A stretch of DNA of 6,736 bases from Acidobacteriota bacterium (GCA_019510535.1 JAEKKE010000032.1:1-6736); one strand, 5' to 3'. Shown: positions 1 through 6,525, numbered from the stretch's first letter. Notes: generated by a model not told the origin, from the sequence alone. Numbers and translations: made by a program.

Positions 1-128
1 ACCTTCTGCGAGGCGTAAATACCAGCCAGCGACAGCACGATCAGAAAGAAGAAGATCGATGAGCGATACCGCTCCAGCCAGAAGGGCTCTTCTGCATTGG
101 CCTGGGCCTTTTCCGCGAGGACGCTCAT
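1..128 (-). CDS. RND efflux transporter permease subunit, N-terminal fragment (cut by window edge)
   Basis: This is the beginning of an inner-membrane RND pump, the proton-driven component of a tripartite efflux complex. Only 42 full codons lie in the window. They read MSVLAEKAQANAEEPF, then WLERYRSS, then a hydrophobic stretch (IFFFLIVLSLAGIYA) that fits the first transmembrane helix, which opens RND permeases before the large periplasmic loop. The ATG (128-126) overlaps the TGA of the adaptor gene (127-125) as ATGA, so translation is probably coupled. An AAGGA lies directly before the ATG and a GAGGGAG a little further upstream. The identification rests mainly on the gene order channel-adaptor-permease and the short N-terminal pattern. 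The substrate (drug, solvent or metal) cannot be read from this fragment. The rest of the gene, normally about 1,000 codons, lies left of the window. Confidence 0.8.
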   Translation of the reverse strand, partial: MSVLAEKAQANAEEPFWLERYRSSIFFFLIVLSLAGIYASQK

Positions 129-1420
129 TCCTTCTCGTCTCCCTCATCGGCTTTGCCGATCTTTACCTTGGTGCCCTCTTCCAACGCATAGGCCCCATTG
201 GTGACAACGGTCTCTGACCCGTTCAGTCCCTGTGTGATCTGGACATCTTCGCCGTCGGTAATACCGGTCTGTACCTTCACCTTGTGCGCCGTGCTATCGG
301 CCTTGACCACCATCACGGACTTCCCGCCATCCTGCGCCGTGATCACCGCAGCGACGGGCACCTTTACGGCCTGCGGCACCGAGCGTCCTGCAATCGCGAC
401 CCGTACGGGTGTACCCGCCTTATACTTGCCGGCGGCATTGTCGACACGCAGCCATACCTCGACTGTGGTGCTGCCGGGATCGACCGCGGGACTGATGAGC
501 GTTACTTTCGCAGACACGGGATCGGTCACGCCCGGAACTATAATCTGCGCCTCATTGCCCAGCGCCAGCCGCTGCACCACGATCTGCGCAAGATGCACCT
601 TGGCAATCAGCGCAGAGGTATCCATCACCGTGATCAACGGCGAACCGGCAGTCACCGTCTCTCCGGGAAAGAGAGGGCGATCGGTCACCACACCAGAGAT
701 GGGACTGTGGATCTCCGAGTAGGAGACCTGTGCAGCCGCGGCCTGGTACTTACCTTCCGCCGAAGAAAGCTGTCCCTCCGCTGACTTCAATGAAGCGGTG
801 CGGTTTACCTTCTTCACCGAGTTCAGATGGTTGGCGGCAACGTCATACGCCGCCTGGGCCTGCACCAGTGCAGCGACAGCCGTGTCATAGTCGCGGCCAG
901 GAATTGCACCCTCATCGAATAGCTTCTTGCGCGCTGCCACAATCTCCTGCTGCAGCTTGAGCTGCGCCTGCGCCTGGGCGACATCCAACTCAGCCTTGGC
1001 GGCATCTTCGGGAACCTGAGACTTGGTCTGCATCTCGTAGGTCGCCTGCGCCGAGGTGAACTGTCCTTTGGTATCGAGCGCCTGGGCCGTCAGGTCGCGG
1101 TTCTCCAGCAGGGCCAATAACTGGCCCTCTTTCACCTTCGCCCCACGCTGCACGTAGAAGGTCTTGACCGGCGCGGAGATCTTGGGCGAAATCGCGGCCT
1201 GCGCCAGGGGCGAAAGCGTAGCGTCGGCCATGATGCGCTCGGAGATCTCTCCGGTCTCCGGCTTCTCCGCTTCTACCGCCACCAGAGTCTGCGCTTCGGC
1301 ATCGGCAGGCTTCTTACAACCGCCAAGGCCCAGGGTAACGGTCATCGCCAGCACCGGGATGCAGCCGGCCCATGCCAGCGTTCGTGATGTGTTCTCAATC
1401 AATCGTGCCGTGTTCTTCAT
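125..1420 (-). CDS. RND efflux periplasmic adaptor (membrane fusion protein), lipoprotein
   Basis: This 431-aa adaptor links the inner-membrane RND pump to the outer-membrane channel. The N-terminus has a basic start, a hydrophobic segment (about 14-34) and a lipobox L32-G33-G34-C35, so Cys35 is the likely lipidated residue and the protein should be anchored to the periplasmic side. Two biotinyl-lipoyl-like half motifs are visible: residues 81-108 (APVKTFYVQRGAKVKEGQLL) and 238-267 (HSPISGVVTDRPLFPGETV). They bracket an Ala/Gln-rich alpha-helical hairpin (about 112-235). A beta-barrel domain (about 270-345) and a membrane-proximal domain (about 350-420) follow, and the C-terminus is charged (ADEGDEKE). 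Length and domain order are normal for the HlyD/AcrA family. The start codon shares one base with the upstream channel gene's stop (TAATG), and an AGGA at 1432-1429 gives an 8-nt spacing. No metal-binding insert is evident, so the substrate remains unknown. Confidence 0.93.
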   Translation of the reverse strand: MKNTARLIENTSRTLAWAGCIPVLAMTVTLGLGGCKKPADAEAQTLVAVEAEKPETGEISERIMADATLSPLAQAAISPKISAPVKTFYVQRGAKVKEGQLLALLENRDLTAQALDTKGQFTSAQATYEMQTKSQVPEDAAKAELDVAQAQAQLKLQQEIVAARKKLFDEGAIPGRDYDTAVAALVQAQAAYDVAANHLNSVKKVNRTASLKSAEGQLSSAEGKYQAAAAQVSYSEIHSPISGVVTDRPLFPGETVTAGSPLITVMDTSALIAKVHLAQIVVQRLALGNEAQIIVPGVTDPVSAKVTLISPAVDPGSTTVEVWLRVDNAAGKYKAGTPVRVAIAGRSVPQAVKVPVAAVITAQDGGKSVMVVKADSTAHKVKVQTGITDGEDVQITQGLNGSETVVTNGAYALEEGTKVKIGKADEGDEKE

Positions 1421-2757
1421 TACAGGGTTCCTGTCAGGATCTGAAGTGCGGACAATGCGCTCTCATAGCGCACAACACCGTCGGCCTGGGCTGTCTGCGC
1501 AGTAAGCAAAGCGTTCTGCGCATCGACGACTTCAAGTACCGTCGATTCACCCGCCGCATACCGCAGCCGTGTCAGCCGAAGACTTTCGGCCGCCGTCTGC
1601 GCGCTCTGCTCCAGCAGCGCCAGTTGATTGCGCGCCACCGCGGCTTCGGCATAAATCTCTTCCAGATTGGCGATCAGCCGGCGCTGTGCCGCGGTCAAAC
1701 TGACCTTGGCCACATTGCGCTGAATCTGGCTCTGCTGAATCTTCTTCTGGGTCGAGAACCAGTCCCACACCGGAATGTCCAGCGTTCCGCTGATGGAATA
1801 GCCAAGGTTCCGCACACCATCCGGGCCATTTTTGGCAAACTGCGGAGCGTCGATACCGTAGGTGAAGTTGAGACCGAGGTCGGGCAGATATCCAGCCCTG
1901 GCCGAACGCACACTAGCGTTGGCTGCGGCCAGATCGGCCAGTGCGCTGCGAATCTCAGGATTGTTGGTTGCGGCAAGCTTATTCACCTCGTCGCGCGTCG
2001 GCAGCTCCGGCGGCTTCTGCGGAGCGTCTGTCACATAAGGCGTACGCGGATCCGGAAAGAGCAGCACGGCAAGCTCCAGCCGCGCCTTATCCGCGGCAAG
2101 CTTCGCATCGGAGATATCGCGCTGACGGCCTTGTAGCTGCAGTTGCGCCTTGACCACATCGGCACGCGCGACCTCGCGGCCGGCCTCACGCTTCTGCGTA
2201 ATCTCAGCGAAGCTCTGCGCCTCGGCCAGGCCCTCTTCCATGAGCGTCTGCTTCCGTGCAGCCACGTAGACCATGTAGTACAGATTCACGACTGCACTTA
2301 CCAGGCCGCGGCGCGCAACCTCCGCTTCGGCCTGTGCGCGGGCGGCAACCGCAGAAGCCACCTGCGCATTGGCAATCCCCTTCAGACCGACGGTCTCGTT
2401 GATCACGGCCTGACTGGTGTACTCATGCACCGTATTGTTGGCGATGAAGATCGGCGACGCCTGCGTTCCGGCCTGCCCGCCCTGGTTGGTCTGGCCATTG
2501 GGCTGGGTGTAGAGCATCTGGTTGTGATAGGTCGCTGATGGCAGCAACGCTGCCTTTGCCAGATAGCTGTCAATCTTTGCGGAACGCCCGGCCGCAACGG
2601 CTGCTGCAAAGATCGGTTCATTCGCCTGCGCCCGGCGAATGGCCTCGGTCAGCGTGATCTTTTCCGGCTGTGGGTCCTGTGCCCAGCCCACCGGCGCTAC
2701 AGAAAGCAGCAAGGCGGCACTGACTACATAACCGCTTGCCCGACACACTCGAATCAT
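1420..2757 (-). CDS. TolC-family outer membrane efflux protein
   Basis: This 445-aa protein is the outer-membrane channel of the efflux system and the first gene of the minus-strand operon. It has a signal peptide (hydrophobic VVSAALLLSVAPVG, likely cleavage after VGWA at residue 26). Two outer-membrane-efflux-protein repeats follow, at about 33-235 and 255-440. Recognisable family motifs are LTEAIRRAQANEP near the N-terminus, RSARAGYLPDLGL (285-297) in the second repeat, and RYAAGESTVLEVVDAQNAL (399-417) near the end. Long Ala/Gln-rich helices fit the periplasmic tunnel. The length suits the OprM/TolC group. The ATG at 2757 gives a complete signal peptide, although only a weak ribosome site is visible (AAGG about 20 nt upstream). 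The stop overlaps the next ATG by one base. Residues 83-104 are rich in Gln, Asn and Gly and may form an extracellular loop. Confidence 0.92.
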   Translation of the reverse strand: MIRVCRASGYVVSAALLLSVAPVGWAQDPQPEKITLTEAIRRAQANEPIFAAAVAAGRSAKIDSYLAKAALLPSATYHNQMLYTQPNGQTNQGGQAGTQASPIFIANNTVHEYTSQAVINETVGLKGIANAQVASAVAARAQAEAEVARRGLVSAVVNLYYMVYVAARKQTLMEEGLAEAQSFAEITQKREAGREVARADVVKAQLQLQGRQRDISDAKLAADKARLELAVLLFPDPRTPYVTDAPQKPPELPTRDEVNKLAATNNPEIRSALADLAAANASVRSARAGYLPDLGLNFTYGIDAPQFAKNGPDGVRNLGYSISGTLDIPVWDWFSTQKKIQQSQIQRNVAKVSLTAAQRRLIANLEEIYAEAAVARNQLALLEQSAQTAAESLRLTRLRYAAGESTVLEVVDAQNALLTAQTAQADGVVRYESALSALQILTGTL

Positions 2758-2972
2758 GCAGATAACTGTAGTTGGCCAACCTTAATAAAACCTGAAGTAT
2801 TTACGCAGGCCGTATTGAGTTCCTCACTGCGGGTATGAATCCTGTGTAAAACGGATTCGCTCAGCTGCTGGCTCGTGATCGGGCGCGTAAACGCGCCCCG
2901 AAGGCCGCTATCCGTGTATTTCCCCTCAGGTCTGGCTTCAGACTGCCGATAACCAGCTAGCGGGTGGACTGT
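2758..2972. promoter_or_regulatory. Divergent intergenic region between the efflux operon and the diguanylate cyclase
   Basis: Both flanking genes are transcribed outward, so this 215-bp gap must hold both promoters. I see no convincing -35/-10 pair for either. Symmetric elements are present: GTTGGCCAAC, a perfect 10-bp palindrome 14 nt upstream of the channel gene ATG (2771-2780); GGGCGCG-TAAA-CGCGCCC (2881-2898); and GTCTG-GCTT-CAGAC (2930-2943). The first could be an operator for a local repressor of the efflux genes, but no regulator gene lies nearby in the window. The role of each element is inference. Confidence 0.5.
2881..2898. repeat. Perfect GC-rich inverted repeat (7-bp arms, TAAA loop)
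   Basis: The arms are GGGCGCG and CGCGCCC around TAAA. No T-run follows on either strand, so it does not look like an intrinsic terminator. It lies between two divergent genes, 75 bp from the cyclase ATG and 123 bp from the channel ATG. It could be a protein-binding dyad or an RNA hairpin in a 5' leader. Confidence 0.6.
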
Positions 2973-2993
2973 ATGCTCAGCCAGCAGTCTGAA
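2937..2993 (+). promoter_or_regulatory. 10-bp inverted repeat enclosing the diguanylate cyclase ribosome site and start codon
   Basis: TTCAGACTGC (2937-2946) is exactly complementary to GCAGTCTGAA (2984-2993). The 37-nt loop holds the GGGTGG ribosome site (2962-2967) and the ATG (2973). The left arm also takes part in a shorter hairpin, GTCTG-GCTT-CAGAC (2930-2943), so the two folds exclude each other. This layout could control translation. That is inference; the complementarity itself is seen directly. Confidence 0.4.
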
Positions 2994-4238
2994 TTTCAAC
3001 CATTACACAAACCGATTCAGGAACAGATCGACCACTTACGGTCGCACAGACTCGCGCGCATGCGCTTTGTTCCAGAGCTGGAGACACAGTTCGAGAAGAA
3101 CGTCTCCTGGGTGCGCTCCCGCCGTCTGTCCTACGCCATGCTGTTGATGGCGCTGCTCAACGCCTTTCTGTTTCTGGGCGACCTCCGGTCCATTCCCGGT
3201 CGCATTCGGACCTCCTGCTATCTTCGTCTGCTCTTCTTCCCGCTTCTCGCGGCAGCGGCTGCCCTGCTTCTACGGTTCAATCCACGCCGTCTCATCCGCG
3301 GCATCACCGTGATAGCGGTGGCGGGTATAGCGGCAGGAAGCTTCTTTTACCTCTATTCCGGTCCGGGAGAGACGCTGCTGGCCCACATGCAGGCGAGCCT
3401 GATGTTGCTGCTGCTTATCACCAACATCGTGATGCGCCTGCGCTGGAGCTACGCCCTGTTCTGTTCGGTGGCGTATATCGTCACCTCCATCGCGTTTCTC
3501 CGTATCAACTGGACCGCATCGCTCCTCGGAACCCTGGGGCTTGGCAGCGTCTCCGCCTGCTGCGCCGCCATGATGCTGCTTGCCAACTACAGCCTGGAGC
3601 GGGATGAGCGCCTTTCCTATCTACTGCAGCAGAGCAATGACCTGAAGAACACCGAGCTAAAGCAGCTGAATATCGAGCTGGGACAATTGAATCGCGAGCT
3701 GGAGGCGGTGTCGCATCTGGACAGCCTGACGCAACTGGCTAACCGCGCGGCCTTTGACCGCCGCGTACGGGAGCTGTGGCAGAACGCGGCAGAGACCGGA
3801 CAGCCGCTGTCGGCCGTCATGATCGACATCGATCATTTCAAGCTGGTGAATGACACCCAGGGGCATCTTTACGGCGATGCGGTGATTCGCCGGGTCGCCG
3901 CCCTGGTACAGCAGTCCATGCGCGGTCATGGTGACTTCGCCGCACGTTACGGCGGCGAAGAGTTTGTGCTGCTGCTGCCCGGCGCCGATCTGATGACGGC
4001 GCTCTCGGTCGCGGAACGTGCCCGCATGATGGTGCACACCGCCGGAGCTCCCGCGCCGAAACAGACCGTCGCCCGGCCGGAGATCGGTTTGTGGACAACC
4101 GTGAGCTGTGGCGTCGCGACGGCCCTCCGGATGCCGGACACCGATTTCGTTCGCCTGCTGCATGCGGCCGATACCGCCTTGTACCGCGCCAAAGCGGAAG
4201 GACGTAATCGTGTATGCGCGGCGGCTCCTCTTCTGTAG
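2973..4238 (+). CDS. Membrane-bound diguanylate cyclase (6 TM - coiled coil - GGDEF)
   Basis: This enzyme makes the second messenger cyclic di-GMP from two GTP. From the ATG at 2973 it is 421 aa. A GTG at 2964 would add three residues, but GGGTGG (2962-2967) is spaced to serve the ATG. After a cytosolic N-terminus, six hydrophobic segments lie at about 53-70, 83-101, 108-128, 135-154, 159-177 and 183-205. They match no sensor domain I can name. A heptad-like coiled coil (about 208-247, QLNIELGQLNRELEAV) leads to the GGDEF domain (about 248-418). The family motifs are present: HLDSLTQLANR, the metal-binding MIDIDHFKLVND, GHLYGD, and the active-site loop GGEEF at 327-331. The I-site is altered: Asp321 is in place six residues before GGEEF, but the expected Arg is Gly318, with the nearest Arg one position too early (Arg317). 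Product inhibition may be lost. It is transcribed divergently from the efflux operon. Confidence 0.93.
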   Translation: MLSQQSEFQPLHKPIQEQIDHLRSHRLARMRFVPELETQFEKNVSWVRSRRLSYAMLLMALLNAFLFLGDLRSIPGRIRTSCYLRLLFFPLLAAAAALLLRFNPRRLIRGITVIAVAGIAAGSFFYLYSGPGETLLAHMQASLMLLLLITNIVMRLRWSYALFCSVAYIVTSIAFLRINWTASLLGTLGLGSVSACCAAMMLLANYSLERDERLSYLLQQSNDLKNTELKQLNIELGQLNRELEAVSHLDSLTQLANRAAFDRRVRELWQNAAETGQPLSAVMIDIDHFKLVNDTQGHLYGDAVIRRVAALVQQSMRGHGDFAARYGGEEFVLLLPGADLMTALSVAERARMMVHTAGAPAPKQTVARPEIGLWTTVSCGVATALRMPDTDFVRLLHAADTALYRAKAEGRNRVCAAAPLL

Positions 4239-4494
4239 TCCCTCAATCTCAAAAAAATGCCATCGCCGGGTAGCGGGAATCAGATGGCGGGCCTAAAATC
4301 TCCTCTCGACGGTAAACCAGTGGGCTCAGCTGCGATCGAAACGGCTCATCGACAAATGGGGCATTCTTCTATCCCCTGAAGTAGGGCGGGACACATCCCC
4401 CCAAAGTGGCTGTGACATTGCTTTCCTCTCTGCCATCCTCAAAGCATCGGGACTGATACGGACCTGCAAGAACGATCCCCCCTGGAGGATTTCC
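4239..4494. other. Intergenic region upstream of the sigma factor
   Basis: This 256-bp gap should contain the sigma factor promoter. Apart from the candidate minus-strand hairpin at its left end and the strong GGAGG ribosome site at its right end, I see no confident promoter, small gene or RNA. A TGTGACA at 4411-4417 resembles a -35 box but has no matching -10. Confidence 0.4.
4252..4288 (-). terminator. Possible intrinsic terminator, minus orientation
   Basis: On the minus strand, GCCATC and GATGGC (4288-4283 and 4264-4259) form a 6-bp stem with an 18-nt loop, followed by A and then seven T (4257-4251 region). No minus-strand gene in the window would use it. On the plus strand the stem follows the cyclase stop by 20 bp but is not followed by a T-run. 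The long loop weakens the call. Confidence 0.22.
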
Positions 4495-5166
4495 GTGCCT
4501 ACATCGTTTGCCCATTTACCGCACAATGCTCAGCAGAGAGCGACCATCCCGCAGTTGATGATCGCCCAGCAGACAACCATCAACTCGGAAGAGCTCGTCG
4601 AGCTAAGCCGCACAGGAGATCTCTCGGCCTGGAGCGAGCTGATGAAACGCCACAAAGGCACGGCATACAAGGCGGCACTACGCATCCTTAAGAACACTGA
4701 GGATGCCGAGGACGCCGTACAGGACGCCATGTTCCGGGCCTTCCGCAAGCTTTCCACCTTCCGCGGCGATGCCACCTTCGCAACCTGGATCACCCGCATC
4801 TCCATCAACTCCGCGCTGATGCAGCTCAGAAAGAAGAGACGGCATCCCACGCTCGCTCTCGAAGACCTGCTCGGCAACGAGGCCAGTAAACCAGCCCTGC
4901 ACTTGGCGGCCAACTGCCCTACACCGGAAGAACACTATTGCGACCGGGAGGCACGGAGGCGGCTGCACAAGGCCATCGGGCAGCTCCCCACCATCCTGCA
5001 GGGCGTCGCCAAGGACAGAATCGTGAAGGAGCTTCCGGTCGAGGAACTGGCCGTCAAGCACGGCCTGTCGAGCGCAGCCGCCAAGTCGCGCCTGATGCGC
5101 GCACGGCGCATGATTGCTCATCGCCTGGCGCCAGTGCCCAGGGTAGAACCTCGGGCCTATTGCTGA
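4495..5166 (+). CDS. RNA polymerase sigma factor, sigma-70 family, ECF-type
   Basis: This 223-aa protein has the two-domain layout of extracytoplasmic-function sigma factors, which direct RNA polymerase to a small set of stress promoters. Region 2 covers about 33-117 (SAWSELMKRHKGTAYKAA, NTEDAEDAVQDAMFRAFRKL, FRGDATFATWITRISINSAL, then a basic RKKRR). A linker with Pro, Cys and His follows. Region 4 covers about 152-212, with a helix-turn-helix at 179-208 (LPVEELAVKHGLSSAAAKSRLMRARR). Region 3 is absent, as expected. The start is GTG 4495, chosen because GGAGG (4484-4488) lies 6 nt before it. ATG 4558 lacks such a site and would remove 21 unconserved residues. The product is slightly longer than the usual 170-200 aa because of this N-terminal tail. 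No anti-sigma factor or zinc-binding partner follows, so how it is held inactive is unknown. Region 4 is atypical where most members have LLREVEGLSYEEIA: here it reads VAKDRIVKELPVEELA. Confidence 0.92.
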   Translation: MPTSFAHLPHNAQQRATIPQLMIAQQTTINSEELVELSRTGDLSAWSELMKRHKGTAYKAALRILKNTEDAEDAVQDAMFRAFRKLSTFRGDATFATWITRISINSALMQLRKKRRHPTLALEDLLGNEASKPALHLAANCPTPEEHYCDREARRRLHKAIGQLPTILQGVAKDRIVKELPVEELAVKHGLSSAAAKSRLMRARRMIAHRLAPVPRVEPRAYC

Positions 5167-5183
5167 TCATCCTGGCTGCTGCC

Positions 5184-5212
5184 TTGCTTTTAATCTCGAA
5201 TTCGAGGATAAT
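5184..5212 (+). promoter_or_regulatory. Sigma-70-type promoter of the toxin-antitoxin operon
   Basis: TTGCTT (5184-5189) and GATAAT (5207-5212) are separated by exactly 17 bp. The -10 matches the consensus at 5 of 6 positions. The -35 keeps only the TTG core. Transcription would begin near 5219, giving a leader of about 17 nt with GAGAG (5226-5230) as the ribosome site for the antitoxin ATG. The site lies in the 69-bp gap after the sigma factor gene, so the TA pair can be transcribed on its own. Confidence 0.6.
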
Positions 5213-5229
5213 TTTTCTCGAAAGCGAGA
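5195..5229 (+). promoter_or_regulatory. Two operator-like dyads overlapping the TA promoter
   Basis: Dyad 1 is the perfect palindrome CTCGAATTCGAG (5195-5206), which fills the spacer next to the -10. Dyad 2 is TCTCG-AAAG-CGAGA (5216-5229), at the predicted transcription start. Both carry CTCGAA on the left arm, and their centres (5200.5 and 5222.5) are 22 bp apart, about two helical turns, so they face the same side of the DNA. Xre/MbcA-type antitoxins are known to repress their own operons, so these are good candidates for its binding sites. Binding itself is inferred. Confidence 0.6.
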
Positions 5230-5235
5230 GTAATC

Positions 5236-5682
5236 ATGGCAGCCGCCACAGCACTCGTTCTTCCCAGAATCGCCGGTTATGACTTTGACTCCGGCGCCGA
5301 TCTCGGCAATGCGTCGGAGCGCGCAGAACTCTCCTCTGCGGCGATCAAGGCTTTTCTCAATCTCCGCAAAAAGTGGGACCTGAACGAGGAACAGTCGCGT
5401 GCACTGCTCGGTGGAGTTGCCTCTTCCACCTTTCATGCCTGGAAGACCAATCCCAGGCGGACGCTCGATCAAGACACGCTTACCCGTATCTCGCTGTTGA
5501 TTGGCATCTATAAGGCGCTCCACATCTACTTCGGCAAACCTTGGGCAGACCGCTGGATTACGCTTGAAAATCGCGGATCGCTCTTCTCCGGCCGGAGCCC
5601 GCTAGCCTACATGATCCAGCGTGGCATGCCCGGCATGCTGGATGTCCGCCGTATGCTCGATGCCTGGCGGGGTGGGCAGTGA
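5236..5682 (+). CDS. Antitoxin of the Xre/MbcA/ParS family (DUF2384)
   Basis: This 148-aa protein is the likely antitoxin of the RES toxin encoded next to it. The N-terminal half (about 33-95) fits the Xre-like helix-turn-helix of this family, with the HTH at about 47-73 (WDLNEEQSRALLGGVASSTFHAWK), followed by LTRISLLIGIYKALHIYF. The C-terminal part (about 96-146) is the toxin-binding MbcA/ParS/Xre domain, with the family pattern of a Gly-x-x-Pro-Leu segment (GRSPLAYMIQRGMPGMLDVRRMLDAW). In known members the C-terminus reaches into the toxin active site and the HTH half represses the operon. The ATG at 5236 has GAGAG 5 nt upstream. Its TGA overlaps the toxin GTG (GTGA), the arrangement that keeps antitoxin and toxin production coupled. 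The length is typical. Confidence 0.93.
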   Translation: MAAATALVLPRIAGYDFDSGADLGNASERAELSSAAIKAFLNLRKKWDLNEEQSRALLGGVASSTFHAWKTNPRRTLDQDTLTRISLLIGIYKALHIYFGKPWADRWITLENRGSLFSGRSPLAYMIQRGMPGMLDVRRMLDAWRGGQ

Positions 5683-6407
5683 CTCCGCCTGTCCGGCGAA
5701 TTGACCAGGACAGAATGCATCGCTTGATCCCCTCCCGCTACAGCGACAGCGGTACCGTGCTCAGTGAGCTTGCGGATGATGACGAGGTGCTCGAAAAACT
5801 CATCCGTCTCGATGGCGCCACGAACGATCGCGTTCAGGGTGAACAGTCCGGTCTGGTTGGCATCAGCACCTATGAGCTCGTCTATGGCATCCCGAACGCC
5901 CACATCATCCGTGCGGCCTATCTTCATCCAAGTCCGACAGGATCGAGGTTTAACGACTCCACCCGTGGAGCCTGGTATGCCGCGGACAAGCTTGAAACAT
6001 CACTGGACGAGGTGGGTTATCACAAGGCGAAGCGTCTGGCGGAGATCGTAGTTCCGGACTCGCCCGATGGCGTGCCACTCTCCGAATCATCCACCTATGA
6101 CGATTGGCTCGCCGATTTTCATGCCGACTTTCATGCGCTGGAGCCCGCAACCGACTACGCGGCTTGCCTCGCTGCTGAGCCCGTTCCGGAGTGCTACGCG
6201 GAATCGCAGAAGCTCGCAGTGCGGCTTCTGAAAACGCAGTCAAACGGCATCTCTTACCCGAGCGTCAGGCGCAAAGGTGGACGATGCCTCGCATGCTTTC
6301 GACCGGCACTTGTCTACCAGCCCCGACGGGATAAGCGATATGAGATCTCGTTCCGCTGGGAGCGCCGACGGTATAAGCGCGAAGTCCACGAAGTGCCGAT
6401 AGGCTAG
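5679..6407 (+). CDS. RES-domain toxin, NAD+ phosphorylase/ADP-ribosyltransferase family (long form)
   Basis: This 242-aa protein is the toxin of a type II module. Studied RES toxins destroy NAD+ or use it to modify a protein, stopping growth. The three residues that name the domain can be placed: Arg90 in GSRFNDSTRGAWYAAD, Glu111 in LETSLDEVGYHK, and Ser195 in the GISYPS segment. Tyr100, next to the Arg, also fits the active site. About 80 residues precede the core (HRLIPSRYS, LDGATNDR, GLVGISTYELVYG). These match my memory of a long RES subfamily, whereas compact toxins such as mycobacterial MbcT are under 200 aa. The GTG start at 5679 overlaps the antitoxin TGA and has GGGGTGGG (5669-5675) just before it. 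An ATG at 5715 (MHRLIPS) is an alternative start. The basic C-terminus (RWERRRYKREVH) is notable. The frame appears intact with no missing catalytic residue. Confidence 0.92.
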   Translation: MTPPVRRIDQDRMHRLIPSRYSDSGTVLSELADDDEVLEKLIRLDGATNDRVQGEQSGLVGISTYELVYGIPNAHIIRAAYLHPSPTGSRFNDSTRGAWYAADKLETSLDEVGYHKAKRLAEIVVPDSPDGVPLSESSTYDDWLADFHADFHALEPATDYAACLAAEPVPECYAESQKLAVRLLKTQSNGISYPSVRRKGGRCLACFRPALVYQPRRDKRYEISFRWERRRYKREVHEVPIG

Positions 6408-6525
6408 AGTCCTGCGTCAATAATTCGTAGACGGACTTCATCTACGTCAATGAATTGATGACTCGGCTAGACGCTTCGACAAATTAGATTGATCTGCACA
6501 GCCCAGAGCATGACTGAACCGGGAG

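Noticed and set aside
2801..2823. ECF-like promoter GGAAC...CGTAA for the efflux operon on the minus strand
   Set aside because: The spacer is only 13 bp, shorter than the usual 16-17 bp for such promoters.
2815..2839. TTGAGT...TATGAA as a promoter for the diguanylate cyclase
   Set aside because: The spacer is 13 bp, too short for a sigma-70 promoter.
2881..2972. Cyclic di-GMP riboswitch in the cyclase leader
   Set aside because: The conserved core sequences of the known classes are not recognisable; only simple hairpins are seen.
2754..2999. 81-codon minus-strand open frame spanning the divergent gap
   Set aside because: It covers the promoter region, overlaps both flanking gene starts, lacks a ribosome site and shows no family-like pattern.
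4326..4526. 66-codon minus-strand open frame before the sigma factor
   Set aside because: It overlaps the sigma factor start and ribosome site on the opposite strand, and its protein shows no recognisable motif. I first considered it as a small anti-sigma factor, but it lacks a zinc motif or membrane segment.
5167..5523. 118-codon minus-strand open frame over the antitoxin
   Set aside because: It is antisense to a clearly recognised antitoxin and its promoter, with no coding signs of its own.
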